Notes: generated by a model from the sequence alone, not told the origin. Shown: positions 8,571 to 16,634, numbered from the stretch's first letter. The stretch: DNA of 36,600 nt from a virus (IMGVR_UViG_3300008262_000156:1-36600); one strand, 5' to 3'. Numbers and translations are program-made.

Positions 8571-9842
8571 TCAGAACTCACCCAAATCCAAGACCTGCAC
8601 CAGCTTGTAGGCGTTGGCAGCGCCATCGGCAGCAACAGATGAATCACGCACCAGAACACCTTTCATCTTGTCGGGAGCCACCGCCGCCACAGCGCTGTCG
8701 CTCACGTCGCCGCAGCCGTGCAGTGACAGCGGCGTCGCCACCAGGCCGGAGCTGATGACGTGCCAGACATCAGCTCCGCCGACATAAACGATGTGATCGT
8801 TGGCCGCCAGGACGCCGTTGATCCTGGCGTGATCGCCAACCGCCGTGCCGGCCTTCGAGACCACGAAGAAGTCGCCCTCCTTCAGGCCTGTGCCTGCACT
8901 CAGCTTGCCGGCCACCACCAGGCCGGCGCGGCCATTGGCTGCAGCGACGCTCGTCAGCGAAGCGATGCCACTGGTGGAGCCGTCGTAGGTGCCGAGCAGC
9001 GTCGAGCCGGTGATCAGCCCGGCGATCTGATCCGCCAGGCCCCGCAGCTGCTTGGCGGTCACCACGCCATTGGCGTTATTGGTGGTGGCGGCCGGATCAC
9101 CCGTCTCGGTGATGTCGGTGTCCCGGGCCAGCTGCACCACGCCCTTGACCGCGCCAGTGCCAGCCGCATTGGGGGCGGTGGCATCAGGGATGGCTGCGCC
9201 GGTCTTGATGAAGCTGCTGCCGTCATAGACGTAGCTGCCGGCGTCGGCGCCGGGGCCTGCCACGATCAGGATGTCGCCGGAGTGGAGATCGCCCTTGGCC
9301 GTGATGCCGGAGCCGGTCTTGGCAATGATCACCACCAGTGCCTTGGCGGTGATGTCCGCGCCGGCGGCAGTCGTGATCTCCGCCTGGGTGGCGCTGAACA
9401 CCTTCGGCGGCACGGTGGGGGACACCCAGTTGCTGCCGTTGTGCAGCATCAGGTAGGGCGCGCCAACGGCGGGCACCACCACAAACAGATCGCCCTTGCT
9501 GCCATTAGCAGCGACGGGCAGGGTGGGGCCGGAACCGAGGCCTTCGCCTTCCAGGTTGAAGATCTCGTAGCCCTCGCCCTGGTACATCGAGCCGGCCACG
9601 GCGCCAGTGGCGGGCCGTGCCGTCGCCACCTTTGCCGGCACCACCACATTGGTGACTCCGAAGATTGTGCCCGAGCCCGCCGCGACTGCCTGGCCACGCA
9701 CCAGCACGTCATCGCCGGCACAGCCGACCAGCAGCCACTTGTTGGCCAGGTTGAACGCGATCTGACCCGGCTTCAGGCCATCGGGCAGCTTGGTGGCCGT
9801 GGGCGTGCGCAGATGCTGCAGCGCAATCGGGGAAATGGCCAT
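8571..9842 (-). CDS. Tail fibre-like protein
   Basis: 423 residues, ATG at 9842. Seen: an N-terminus of the fibre type LxHLRT...TKLPDGLKPGQIAFNL (a short beta hairpin describing what a fibre 'has', common in phage fibres), then NKWLLVGCAGDDVLV. Repeated Gly/Ala/Val-rich beta segments follow, including GDLFVVV, GDILIVAG and GDFFVVS motifs that each open a short module, with VxLARDTDITETGD near residue 240. Upstream sit a CATACCCT element and a 7-bp inverted repeat ending at the ATG. No CATACCCT element separates it from the downstream fibre at 8516. A virion-exposed structural role is inferred. Confidence 0.8.
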   Translation of the reverse strand: MAISPIALQHLRTPTATKLPDGLKPGQIAFNLANKWLLVGCAGDDVLVRGQAVAAGSGTIFGVTNVVVPAKVATARPATGAVAGSMYQGEGYEIFNLEGEGLGSGPTLPVAANGSKGDLFVVVPAVGAPYLMLHNGSNWVSPTVPPKVFSATQAEITTAAGADITAKALVVIIAKTGSGITAKGDLHSGDILIVAGPGADAGSYVYDGSSFIKTGAAIPDATAPNAAGTGAVKGVVQLARDTDITETGDPAATTNNANGVVTAKQLRGLADQIAGLITGSTLLGTYDGSTSGIASLTSVAAANGRAGLVVAGKLSAGTGLKEGDFFVVSKAGTAVGDHARINGVLAANDHIVYVGGADVWHVISSGLVATPLSLHGCGDVSDSAVAAVAPDKMKGVLVRDSSVAADGAANAYKLVQVLDLGEF

Positions 9843-9871
9843 GGGTCAGGCAGCGGGGCGCACTCTGACCC
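9843..9871 (-). other. Inverted repeat in leader before fibre gene at 9842
   Basis: GGGTCAG and CTGACCC (7 perfect pairs, 15-base loop) lie between the CATACCCT element and the ATG on the minus strand. The 3' arm abuts the ATG. Probably a leader hairpin affecting initiation. Confidence 0.45.
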
Positions 9872-9872
9872 G

Positions 9873-9880
9873 AGGGTATG
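9873..9880 (-). promoter_or_regulatory. CATACCCT element upstream of 9842
   Basis: Exact copy, five bases after the stop at 9886 and about 30 bases before the ATG at 9842. Confidence 0.58.
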
Positions 9881-9885
9881 GAGCT

Positions 9886-10137
9886 CTAGAAGGAGCCCTC
9901 GTCCATTCCAGTGATCTGATTGGTGCCCGCATCGACGGAGACACCATTACCCGCCGACAGCCCTCCAGATGCCGGCACCAGCGTCTTGGTGGTGCCGGCC
10001 ACTTCGACGACATAGAGGCTGTTGGCATCAATCGCCCAGCAGGCCTCGCCGTCCTCCAGCGCGCTGAGGTTGGCCTGCAGATCCGCCAGATTGCCTCGAG
10101 CAAGGCGGATCGGCGTCCGATTGGCGGGTACTGGCAT
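9886..10137 (-). CDS. Small fibre-module protein
   Basis: 83 residues, ATG at 10137. Seen: an N-terminal RLARGNLADLQANLSALEDGEAC segment. It resembles the start of many fibre and baseplate proteins, in which RGxxxDLxxxxxxLxxGE precedes a short 'value display' hairpin (here ACWAIDANSLYVVEVAG). The C-terminus is Gly/Ser/Asn-rich (GLSAGNGVSVDAG). It looks like an isolated N-terminal fibre module, encoded as its own small protein rather than fused to a shaft. It could be a remnant of a larger fibre or a genuine small subunit. It has its own CATACCCT element upstream and another just after its stop. Confidence 0.7.
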   Translation of the reverse strand: MPVPANRTPIRLARGNLADLQANLSALEDGEACWAIDANSLYVVEVAGTTKTLVPASGGLSAGNGVSVDAGTNQITGMDEGSF

Positions 10138-10157
10138 GGTTCTCGGCGCTCAGTGGC

Positions 10158-10165
10158 AGGGTATG
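10158..10165 (-). promoter_or_regulatory. CATACCCT element upstream of 10137
   Basis: Exact copy, 11 bases after the stop at 10177 and 20 bases before the ATG at 10137. No clear flanking hairpin. Confidence 0.55.
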
Positions 10166-10176
10166 AAACAGCTCGT

Positions 10177-12234
10177 TCAGGGGGTGACAGCCGCGCCGGT
10201 CGTGAAGTTGCCTCCATCGATCACCGCCGGCATGCCACCAGTGCCACCGCCGCCGCCGGGGCCTGATGCGCCGCTGGACGGCACCTGCTTCCCCCCGCCT
10301 GCATCGATCACCAGCGTGTGGCTGTCGGCCATCGTCACCGTGGTGCCGCCGGCGCCGCGGATTCGCATGCTGTCGGTGCTGCCATCGCTGTAGGTGATCT
10401 GGATCGCCGCGGCCAGCGGATCACTCACCCAGTCGATCGCCGCCAGGTCTGCCACTTCCCGCTGGCCAATCCGCCCGCCGCCACCGCCGGCGGCCAGAGC
10501 GGCAGGCAAGCCGGCCGCAGCGATCGATCCACCACCAACCGACACCCACTGCTGGGACGTCCCGTCGTCATAGAAGACGTAGAGGCTGCCGTTCTGGCTG
10601 GAGTACCAGAGGGCGCCGACGCTGCCTGCCGGTGGCGTCACGCCAATGTTCACCCGCGCTGGAATCGTCACGCCTGGCGGCATGCCATGGCGCAACAGCA
10701 GCTGCGTGCCAGAGAGGGCCGTGCCGATCGGCATGTCGGCCCCGCCGCTGGGCTTGGTCGTCAGCAGGCCTGGCGTCAGGCTGGAGACGTAGTAGGTCCG
10801 GCCCGGCGACAGTCCTGTCCCCGGCGCATGGGGCTCAGCGCTGTCGATCACGGCGGACCACTCCGCCTCACTGAGGGCCACCACGCCCTCCACTGCCGCC
10901 GCCACGGACTGGCCAGCGCCGGCCGCTGCCAGTGCCACCGCCACAAAGCTGCCTGCCGCCGCCGCCGAACTGGCCAGGCGCCAGTTCGGTGCGGCGTGAA
11001 TCAGCGCCTGGCCCGGCAGGACAGCGCCGCCACTGCCGTTGACATCGACATAGCGCTGGACGCGATTGACATCCAGCCAGCGCCCGTTCTCCCGCAGCCA
11101 CACCGTGTCGGTGCTGTGGTCCAGCCACAGATCACCATCCACCGCCGCGGCCGGACGGCTTGTGCCGGCACTGAATCGCTCGTGCCACGCCACCCCGGTG
11201 GCATCGACCGTCAGCGCTGCGCCAGGGCTGCCCAGGGGCAACCGCACCACGGCATTGCCCGAGACCGTGAGCAGATCGCCGTCCACCAACTGGCTGCGCA
11301 GCTCCGCCAGCTGGTTGAGGACCGGGTTGTTGACGTAGACCGACTTCCACTGGTGACTGGCCTCGTCCCAGAAACCGATCGTCTCTGCATTCAGCGCCGG
11401 GTTGCACCACAGCGCCTGACCCAGCCCCGTCGGGCGGCCACCACCAGCGGGGAGCGGCGCAAAGGCCGAGGCGCCGTTGGCCCACGGCGGCGTGACCCCC
11501 GTCGTGATCAGCTCGATGAAGAACGCCTTGCCGCTGGCATCCACCACCAGGGAGCGGCCGGCGGCGCCGACGCCCGCTGATACCACCGTGACGCCACCGG
11601 CGCCATCGGCCACCAGCAGCGAACCGGGGCCGGCCGTCTTGAGGGTGGCCACCAGCTGCGATACCTGGCCAGGCGCAGCCTCCTGCCAGGCGCTGCCGCT
11701 GAACACCTTCAGCGTGCTGGTGGTGGTGTCAAACCACAGCGCTGCCGCCTGCGCCGGCGTCGGCGGTGCCGTCGGGCCGTAGCTCAGCACCGGGCTGTAG
11801 GCCAGGCCCTCAATCAGCAGCCCGTTGGCCGGGTTGATCTCCTGCAGGCCGGCGTGGCTCGTCGGCACCTGGATCACGCCAGGCACCTTCGCCGGCTGAT
11901 CCAGCGCCGCCCAGCCGGTGATCGAGCCAATGATCAGCCGGCCGGGCTCATAGGGCCCCACCGCACTGGCGCTGCTGAGGCTGTTGATGCCGGTGTTCCA
12001 GCCGGGAGGCCGCAGATCGACGATCAGCCCCAGCGCCGCCAGCGCCTTGGTCAGATCATCCAGCGTCTGCGCCCAGCTGCCGGCAACGGTTGGCTGGACA
12101 GCCGGCGCGCCGCCATAGAAGCCGACCTTGCCGTCCAGCTTCAGATCGCCAGGCAGGTGGAGGCCGTCAACGGGGTCCAGAACCCTCGGAACACCCCGGG
12201 AGGTGTCAAAGACAAGCGGTTTCTGCAGGGCCAT
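10177..12234 (-). CDS. Large fibre/baseplate-periphery protein with repeated W-D modules
   Basis: 685 residues, ATG at 12234, overlapping the preceding stop (TAATG). Seen: an N-terminal LxVDLRPPGWN motif also present in the protein at 12840-13523, then at least four copies of a 30-40 residue module with core G-x-L-W-x-D/S...L-x-V-F/W...W. Examples: ALWFDTTTSTLKVFSGSAWQ, GDLWLDHSTDTVWLRENGRW, GALWYSSQNGSLYVFYDD. A SAAAAGSFVAVALAAAGAGQ Ala-rich segment lies mid-protein, and the C-terminus is Gly-rich (ASGPGGGGGTGGMP). Known: such modules are common in cyanophage structural proteins. Inferred role: an elongated adhesion or baseplate-rim protein. No enzyme motif seen. Confidence 0.82.
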   Translation of the reverse strand: MALQKPLVFDTSRGVPRVLDPVDGLHLPGDLKLDGKVGFYGGAPAVQPTVAGSWAQTLDDLTKALAALGLIVDLRPPGWNTGINSLSSASAVGPYEPGRLIIGSITGWAALDQPAKVPGVIQVPTSHAGLQEINPANGLLIEGLAYSPVLSYGPTAPPTPAQAAALWFDTTTSTLKVFSGSAWQEAAPGQVSQLVATLKTAGPGSLLVADGAGGVTVVSAGVGAAGRSLVVDASGKAFFIELITTGVTPPWANGASAFAPLPAGGGRPTGLGQALWCNPALNAETIGFWDEASHQWKSVYVNNPVLNQLAELRSQLVDGDLLTVSGNAVVRLPLGSPGAALTVDATGVAWHERFSAGTSRPAAAVDGDLWLDHSTDTVWLRENGRWLDVNRVQRYVDVNGSGGAVLPGQALIHAAPNWRLASSAAAAGSFVAVALAAAGAGQSVAAAVEGVVALSEAEWSAVIDSAEPHAPGTGLSPGRTYYVSSLTPGLLTTKPSGGADMPIGTALSGTQLLLRHGMPPGVTIPARVNIGVTPPAGSVGALWYSSQNGSLYVFYDDGTSQQWVSVGGGSIAAAGLPAALAAGGGGGRIGQREVADLAAIDWVSDPLAAAIQITYSDGSTDSMRIRGAGGTTVTMADSHTLVIDAGGGKQVPSSGASGPGGGGGTGGMPAVIDGGNFTTGAAVTP

Positions 12235-12788
12235 TACAGACGGGCAATCAGGTTGATTTCAACTTCCAGGACCCGCTCACTCAGGGCCTGACCCACACAC
12301 ACCACCGTGGCACCGACGCCGCTGGGGCACGCCAGCTGCAACCAGCCGGCACTGGAGCTGGAGAGGTAGTACCTGGCGCCAGGCACCAGATCAGGGCCGC
12401 CGGCCACCGGTGTCCAGTCCGCACGGCTGATCTGACCATCGCTGATCAGCCCGACCAGCTGACCGTCCACAGCGTCGATGCTGGCAAGACCCGCCACCTG
12501 ATACGGCGCCGGCTGACCCGGGATGGTGGCGTCCATCGCCAGGGCGAGATCGAGCTTCCCCGGCGTCGTGAAGAACAGCGCCATCCCCACCTGGCAGGCG
12601 GAGCCGGTGCCGCCTGGCGGTGGCGGTGGCGGCGAGAAGGTGCCGCCGGGAGCGCCGCTGCCGATGGCGGCGCCGGCACCGCCACCGGCGGCGGCGAGCA
12701 CCCAGGTTGAGGGGCCACCGCCGCCACCGTCGGGATCAAACTCGACGTAGGTGCGGCCAAACCGACTGATTGTCCGTGGCGCTGCCAA
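12234..12788 (-). CDS. Gly/Pro-rich structural protein, fibre module
   Basis: 184 residues from a TTG at 12788, preceded by AGGGG three bases upstream; no ATG is available nearby. Seen: a short N-terminal strand pair (ISRFGRTYVEFDPDG), a long Gly/Pro linker (GGGGG, then AAAGGGAGAAIGSGAPGG, then six consecutive Pro), and a C-terminal beta domain. The C-terminal domain (QVGMALFFTTPGKLDLALAM, later GARYYLSSSSAGWLQL) resembles a repeated segment in the downstream 685-residue protein (GRTYYVSSLTPGLL). Translationally coupled to that protein by a TAATG overlap. Probably an accessory subunit of the same fibre or rim complex. Confidence 0.72.
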   Translation of the reverse strand: MAAPRTISRFGRTYVEFDPDGGGGGPSTWVLAAAGGGAGAAIGSGAPGGTFSPPPPPPGGTGSACQVGMALFFTTPGKLDLALAMDATIPGQPAPYQVAGLASIDAVDGQLVGLISDGQISRADWTPVAGGPDLVPGARYYLSSSSAGWLQLACPSGVGATVVCVGQALSERVLEVEINLIARL

Positions 12789-12809
12789 TGCCCCTGCCCT
12801 GCTACCGGA

Positions 12810-12817
12810 AGGGTATG
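12810..12817 (-). promoter_or_regulatory. CATACCCT element upstream of 12788
   Basis: Exact copy, 22 bases after the stop at 12840 and 21 bases before the TTG at 12788. Confidence 0.55.
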
Positions 12818-12839
12818 CGGCCCCAGCGCGGCCCTGCCG

Positions 12840-13523
12840 TTAATAGGCCCCGAGATCCACCTTGCTGCTGACCCGATACGCGCCGGGGTTGCTCAGGTTG
12901 CTGCGGCCATCGCGAATCAGCACGCCAAGCTGCTGATTGGCCGGCACATCGCTCGCCACCGGATCATCGGTGACATTGAGAAGCTCCCCCAGTCGCTTGG
13001 CGCCGCCACCACCGTCGCCGCCGTTCATTTGATACCAGCCCGCCTCCCCGGCCGTCGTCACCTGATCGCAGTAGACGAAGGTGACGCCCTGGCGGGTGTC
13101 AAACCAGACCGCACCGGGCGCCTCCCGCTGCGGTGGCGTCGGCCCGAGATGCACAAAGCTCTCCGCGCCGTTGGTCTGATGCCACTCCCCGCCCTTGGCC
13201 ACGAGCAGCCGACCCTGGCGGGTGTCAAACCAGAAGCTGCCGTCGCCTGGCGTCATCCCCGCCTGGTAGTCGCTGGTGGCGCTGTTCCATCCCGGCGGCT
13301 GCGGACCGATGACGCTGGTGGCCGGCGGCGGCACCACACCGCTCAGCACCGTGCCCAGGTCCCACAGCGCCCGGGTGATGCCCTCGAAGTTGGCCTGGTA
13401 CTGGTTCGGCAACGTCGGACTCCGCATCAAAATCAATCTCTCGATTGCACGCAGAATCGAGATGTAGCCATAGCCATTCGAAGTCACCTCCCCGAATGTC
13501 AGCGGCCCTGCTGCTCTGGCCAT
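12840..13523 (-). CDS. Fibre/baseplate-periphery protein
   Basis: 227 residues, ATG at 13523, three bases after the preceding stop (coupled). Seen: an N-terminal helical region (YISILRAIERLILMRSP, then NFEGITRALWDLGTVLSG), a PQPPGWN motif shared with the 685-residue protein, then two copies of the W-D module (GSFWFDTRQGRLLVAKGGEW and GAVWFDTRQGVTFVYC). A Gly stretch follows, then a C-terminal LLNVTDDPVASDVPANQ segment. That last motif resembles the G-D-V-S-D...A-P-D-K pattern at the end of the fibre at 8571-9842, which suggests the two share a C-terminal module. Structural, function inferred. Confidence 0.78.
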   Translation of the reverse strand: MARAAGPLTFGEVTSNGYGYISILRAIERLILMRSPTLPNQYQANFEGITRALWDLGTVLSGVVPPPATSVIGPQPPGWNSATSDYQAGMTPGDGSFWFDTRQGRLLVAKGGEWHQTNGAESFVHLGPTPPQREAPGAVWFDTRQGVTFVYCDQVTTAGEAGWYQMNGGDGGGGAKRLGELLNVTDDPVASDVPANQQLGVLIRDGRSNLSNPGAYRVSSKVDLGAY

Positions 13524-13526
13524 TGA

Positions 13527-13925
13527 TTAAGTCACCCGCAGGGAAAGATCACCAGCCAGGAACACCGGTGGATCACTGATGCGAATCACCCCGTTGGGAT
13601 TCACGTCGCCAATCAGCTGGATATTACCGGCCGAAGTGGCGTCCCACAGCGCAAACGACTTGACAGCCTGCTCGATTGTGTGAACACCAAAGATGAAGGC
13701 CCTGGTGTTGACGCGCTGCCGGCCGCCTGACGCTGTCGTGATCGTGCCGAAATCCGTCGTCACCACGCGGATGCGGTTGCCGCCAGACCAGCCCTTGATC
13801 TCACTACCTGCCGTCGGGGTCTCGTCGCCATGCAGGGCCAGCCACAACTGCGCCGGGGGCGCCGGGAATGCCGTGCCGAACAGCCAGCTCAGTACGGCAT
13901 CCTGGTTGGTCTGCGAAAGCGCCAT
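13527..13925 (-). CDS. Small tail-fibre-like protein (WLALHGDxPT type)
   Basis: 132 residues, ATG at 13925. Seen: an N-terminal helix (QDAVLSWLFGTAF), the characteristic PAQLWLALHGDETPTAGSE, NRIRVVTTDFG, and a strongly beta C-terminal half (AVKSFALWDATSAGNIQLIG). Known: a short protein with x-x-x-L-Y/W-x-x-L-x-x-x-x-P-x-x-x-G and a 'FALWD...G' strand is a recurring all-beta tail or fibre protein in phages of many bacteria. Inferred role: baseplate or fibre component. It is the first gene of a coupled pair with 12840-13523. An IR and a CATACCCT element precede it. Confidence 0.78.
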   Translation of the reverse strand: MALSQTNQDAVLSWLFGTAFPAPPAQLWLALHGDETPTAGSEIKGWSGGNRIRVVTTDFGTITTASGGRQRVNTRAFIFGVHTIEQAVKSFALWDATSAGNIQLIGDVNPNGVIRISDPPVFLAGDLSLRVT

Positions 13926-13927
13926 GG

Positions 13928-13965
13928 GCCTTGGGTGTCCTGGCCGCAGGGTATGGAGCCAAGGC
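13928..13965 (-). other. Inverted repeat flanking CATACCCT element
   Basis: GCCTTGG and CCAAGGC (7 perfect pairs) flank the element on the minus strand, with the element in the loop. The 3' arm ends two bases before the ATG at 13925. Confidence 0.45.
13948..13955 (-). promoter_or_regulatory. CATACCCT element upstream of 13925
   Basis: Exact copy, about 10 bases after the stop at 13966 and 22 bases before the ATG, in the loop of a 7-bp inverted repeat. Confidence 0.58.
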
Positions 13966-14910
13966 TCAAGGACTCAGTTCTTGTTGCAGCCTGGCCAGCA
14001 GCGCCGCCAGGCTGACCTCGTCCACCGCGAAGGAGACATAGGGCCGGTTGAGCTCCACCGCACCCGTCGCACTCACCCGTGCCCGCCAGGCCCCGTCTGG
14101 CTCCTCCACCCAGAGCACCTGCCGCGTCTTCAAGGTGCCCGTGATGGCGCTCGCGCTCTTCCCCTTGAGGTGCTTGACCTGGACGGCGAAGTAGGACCTG
14201 ATCACGGTCTGTCCCGTCACGATCACCGTCGCCTGCGCCTTCATCCCCCGCATGCCGGACAGCACACGACCCGTGCTGTCCGCCACCACCAGGGCCTCGC
14301 CCACCAGGCGCTTGTCGGGACTGGAGACAGACAGCATCGCCTCGCCGTCCGCCACCACGACGCTCTCGCCATGCAGGAACACATCCCGAGCCTGCTCGGG
14401 CGTCATCAAGTGCGCCGTTCCCTCAACGGTCGCCGCCGCCACACCGGTCAGGCTGTCTGCCACGGAGGTGTTGAACTCCAACACCAGATCCTTGATCGCG
14501 ACCGCCATCCCCAGGGACGCCACCACCTTGTACTGGCCCGCCTCGATGCGAACCGTCGTGCCGCGGCCTGAAGCGCTCTGCACCAGCGGCGCTACCCGAC
14601 GGTTGTCCGCGTCCAGCAGCGCCACGCCGACGTGGCAGGCGTAGCGATCAGCCGACACCCGATCCACCCGCAGCAGCAGGCTGCTCGGCGTGCTGAACTC
14701 CCAGAACTCGCTGGCCGGCACCGCCTCGTACCCCAGCCTGGTCCTGACCCGAACCGCATTGAACAGCGACAGCTCCAGCGGCTTGGGGTTCAGCAGGCTC
14801 CCCCAGCCGCCGTCCTGATCCGGTTTCTGCCGCACCGTGATGAAGTTGCCCTGCTGCCGCATGCGCAGTCCAGGGTGCTCCTGCGGAACCTGGCGGGGGC
14901 GATCATCCAT
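13966..14910 (-). CDS. Virion structural protein, unknown fold
   Basis: 314 residues from the ATG at 14910. The frame is open further upstream, but that part overlaps the preceding gene antiphase and is Arg/Ser-rich noise. Seen: an N-terminal DDRPRQVPQEHPG, then a beta-rich domain with HVGVALLDADNRRVAPLVQ and TTVRIEAGQYKVVASLGMAV. A second repeat-like half follows with VFLHGESVVVADGEAMLSV and VGEALVVADSTGRVLSGM. The C-terminus has VSFAVDEVSLAALLARLQQ, helical. No recognised catalytic motif. It lies between a Cys-bearing 497-residue structural protein and the fibre cassette, so a baseplate or tail-hub periphery role is the likeliest guess. The start is only six bases after the CATACCCT-like element. 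Confidence 0.72.
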   Translation of the reverse strand: MDDRPRQVPQEHPGLRMRQQGNFITVRQKPDQDGGWGSLLNPKPLELSLFNAVRVRTRLGYEAVPASEFWEFSTPSSLLLRVDRVSADRYACHVGVALLDADNRRVAPLVQSASGRGTTVRIEAGQYKVVASLGMAVAIKDLVLEFNTSVADSLTGVAAATVEGTAHLMTPEQARDVFLHGESVVVADGEAMLSVSSPDKRLVGEALVVADSTGRVLSGMRGMKAQATVIVTGQTVIRSYFAVQVKHLKGKSASAITGTLKTRQVLWVEEPDGAWRARVSATGAVELNRPYVSFAVDEVSLAALLARLQQELSP

Positions 14911-14916
14911 GCGGCG

Positions 14917-14924
14917 AGGGTATT
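14917..14924 (-). promoter_or_regulatory. CATACCCT-like element (AATACCCT) upstream of 14910
   Basis: One-mismatch variant overlapping the stop of the gene ending at 14924 and only six bases before the ATG at 14910. If it is a promoter, the transcript would be almost leaderless. Confidence 0.42.
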
Positions 14925-16417
14925 CAGGGGATCGCCGTGGGTAGATCCGTGCTGCCCGGCGGCAGCGGCTCAATCGCCCGACTGCTGCGGGGCTTCGAGG
15001 GGCCATCGAACCCCAGCACTTCAGTTGCCGTGCCGCGGCCCACCCACCAGTCACCGAAGACCGCGTCGACGTCCTCGATCGGATCGGTCGTCGGATGCTG
15101 CTCATTCAGGCGCAACACCCCCACGGCTGCCCTGGCGGCCCTGCCCCCCAGCAGCTGCACCGGGGAGAGCTCCACCCGCTGCGGCACGATCCCCACGCAG
15201 TCGCCCACGCAGGCCGCCAGCAGCGTCACATCCAGCATCGAGAAGGCCTGCTCATTCAGCAGGGACAGGCGCAGATCATCGAGGAAGCGCGGATCGCTCA
15301 GCGGCGCATCCATCTCCTCGATCCGCCCCATCACCCGCATGTCGTTCCAGTAGTCGCTCGCCAGGGACTGCATGTCGCTGGGCTCCGCCATCGGCGCACC
15401 CAGCGCCCAGCGCACCGCGTGGCAGTGCTTGCACTCCGCGCCTGGAATCCGATCCCAGGGCAACAGCCGGAACCGCCGGCGCACGCCCTCGGGATCGCCT
15501 TCGCCGGCGCTGCGCTGCGGACCGCCCAGCCCGCTCGGCGCACGCTGAGGGAACAGGTCCTGCGACCCCAGCCGCGGCCCCGAACGCAGCTGCACAAACG
15601 ACATCCCCAGGTGGGCTGGACAGTTGCAGCTCACCGTCGTCGCCTGGGTCAGATGCCGCCCGGGGCGGAACGTCGGCAGCGGATCCCCAGCTGCCACCGG
15701 CACTTCGCGAGTGATCAGGCGGCCGTCTGTCGTGCGCTCGCGCCGCCAGAAGCGGGTGGCATCGAAGTAGACCTTGCCCTCCGCCTCATGCACCGCCACG
15801 CACAGCAGGCCGATGCCGGCCGTCAGGTCGTCCTCCAGCCGCTGGCCGCTGATCGCCGTGTCCTCCAGCACCTCGCCGACCAGCATCCGGTTGAAGTGCA
15901 GCGGGCTCACGCTTCTTGCCGCCGTGGCCTTGAAGTCCAGCTCCAGCAGCCGCAGCGGCGCACGCCCTGGCTCATCCTCAAACCGATACCAGAACTCCTT
16001 CTGCGCCGCGCCGACCGGCTGTGCCGTGATCTCCGTGCCGCGGGGCTGGATCGCCACCGTCCAGCGGCCCTCCGGCGACTCCTGTGACGTGAAGCCCGCC
16101 AACAGCAGGGTGCTGGTCCGCCACTGCTGGGTGGTGGCGAAGCTGTCCCGGTGTTCCACCCGCACGGCGGTGAACCGCTCCGCCGCACCCACCAGCTGCG
16201 CCTGGGCCAGCGCCATCCCCTTCCGCCAGGACTGCCAGTGCCCGTCCTTGTCCCATTTGGCCAGCAGGTCCGGGTACGCCGCCTCCCCCTGCACGCCGTA
16301 GCCCTTGCCCTTGCTGGGGTAGACCGAGCCGCTGAAGGCGATCCCCTTCCCCAGCTGATCCGCCACCGGCCGGCGGCCCAGACCGCCCGCCAGGACATCA
16401 CCGCGTTGGCGGGCCAA
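14924..16417 (-). CDS. Virion structural protein with Cys pairs
   Basis: 497 residues from a TTG at 16417, chosen because GGAGG lies seven bases upstream and no ATG is available. Seen: an N-terminal RRPVADQLGKGIAFSGSVYP, a beta-rich first half (WTVAIQPRGTEITAQPVGAA, RLLELDFKATA), and a mid-protein TVSCNCPAHLGMSFVQLRS. A CKHCHAVRWALGAP follows about 60-70 residues later. Together these give two close Cys pairs plus His that could bind a metal. The C-terminal half is helical and acidic (MRVMGRIEEMDAPL, LLAACVGDCVGIVP). I recognise no family with certainty. The size and place suggest a tail-tube, nozzle or hub protein of a cyanophage particle. A structural role is inferred only. Confidence 0.78.
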   Translation of the reverse strand: MARQRGDVLAGGLGRRPVADQLGKGIAFSGSVYPSKGKGYGVQGEAAYPDLLAKWDKDGHWQSWRKGMALAQAQLVGAAERFTAVRVEHRDSFATTQQWRTSTLLLAGFTSQESPEGRWTVAIQPRGTEITAQPVGAAQKEFWYRFEDEPGRAPLRLLELDFKATAARSVSPLHFNRMLVGEVLEDTAISGQRLEDDLTAGIGLLCVAVHEAEGKVYFDATRFWRRERTTDGRLITREVPVAAGDPLPTFRPGRHLTQATTVSCNCPAHLGMSFVQLRSGPRLGSQDLFPQRAPSGLGGPQRSAGEGDPEGVRRRFRLLPWDRIPGAECKHCHAVRWALGAPMAEPSDMQSLASDYWNDMRVMGRIEEMDAPLSDPRFLDDLRLSLLNEQAFSMLDVTLLAACVGDCVGIVPQRVELSPVQLLGGRAARAAVGVLRLNEQHPTTDPIEDVDAVFGDWWVGRGTATEVLGFDGPSKPRSSRAIEPLPPGSTDLPTAIP

Positions 16418-16421
16418 CGCC

Positions 16422-16601
16422 CTACCTCCGGCGGCCCCGGGCCCGCCGGTCCCGCTCGTCCACCAGCTGCTGCTCTGTCCCCTTCGGCTGCGAGACTGGC
16501 CGCTTGTGCTTCTTCTTCCAGACGTCTCCGGCCATGCGCCGCCGGCCAGAACCTGTGGTCGTCACCTCGGAATCGCCGTCAGACGATGGGTCGTTGATCA
16601 C
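16422..16601 (-). CDS. Small basic protein (59 aa)
   Basis: A 59-residue frame from a GTG at 16601 to a TAG at 16422, filling most of the gap between 16417 and 16639. Seen: an acidic/polar start (INDPSSDGDSEVTTTGSG), then Arg/Lys-rich segments (RRRMAGDVWKKKHKRPVSQ) and a terminal RDRRARGRRR. The CATACCCT element and a 6-bp hairpin lie just upstream. The GGAGG that serves the next gene overlaps its 3' end, so the two genes would be tightly coupled. A later ATG (GRRR-M) is an alternative start. Possibly a DNA/RNA-binding or head-completion peptide; function unknown. Coding status rests on gap-filling, coupling and the boundary element. Confidence 0.55.
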   Translation of the reverse strand: MINDPSSDGDSEVTTTGSGRRRMAGDVWKKKHKRPVSQPKGTEQQLVDERDRRARGRRR

Positions 16602-16602
16602 G

Positions 16603-16625
16603 GAGGCAACGGAGCTCGCTGCCTC
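16603..16625 (-). other. 6-bp hairpin after CATACCCT element
   Basis: GAGGCA and TGCCTC (6 perfect pairs, 11-base loop) follow the element on the minus strand, ending at the GTG at 16601. Confidence 0.4.
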
Positions 16626-16626
16626 A

Positions 16627-16634
16627 AGGGTATG
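16627..16634 (-). promoter_or_regulatory. CATACCCT element upstream of 16601
   Basis: Exact copy, four bases after the stop at 16639. Confidence 0.57.

Noticed and set aside
8760-9914. 384-residue open frame on the plus strand
   Set aside because: Antisense to the fibre at 8571-9842; Gly/His/Ala/Arg-rich shadow.
12607-12725. Triplet-rich GC stretch as a regulatory repeat
   Set aside because: Explained by coding for Gly and Pro runs in the 184-residue protein.
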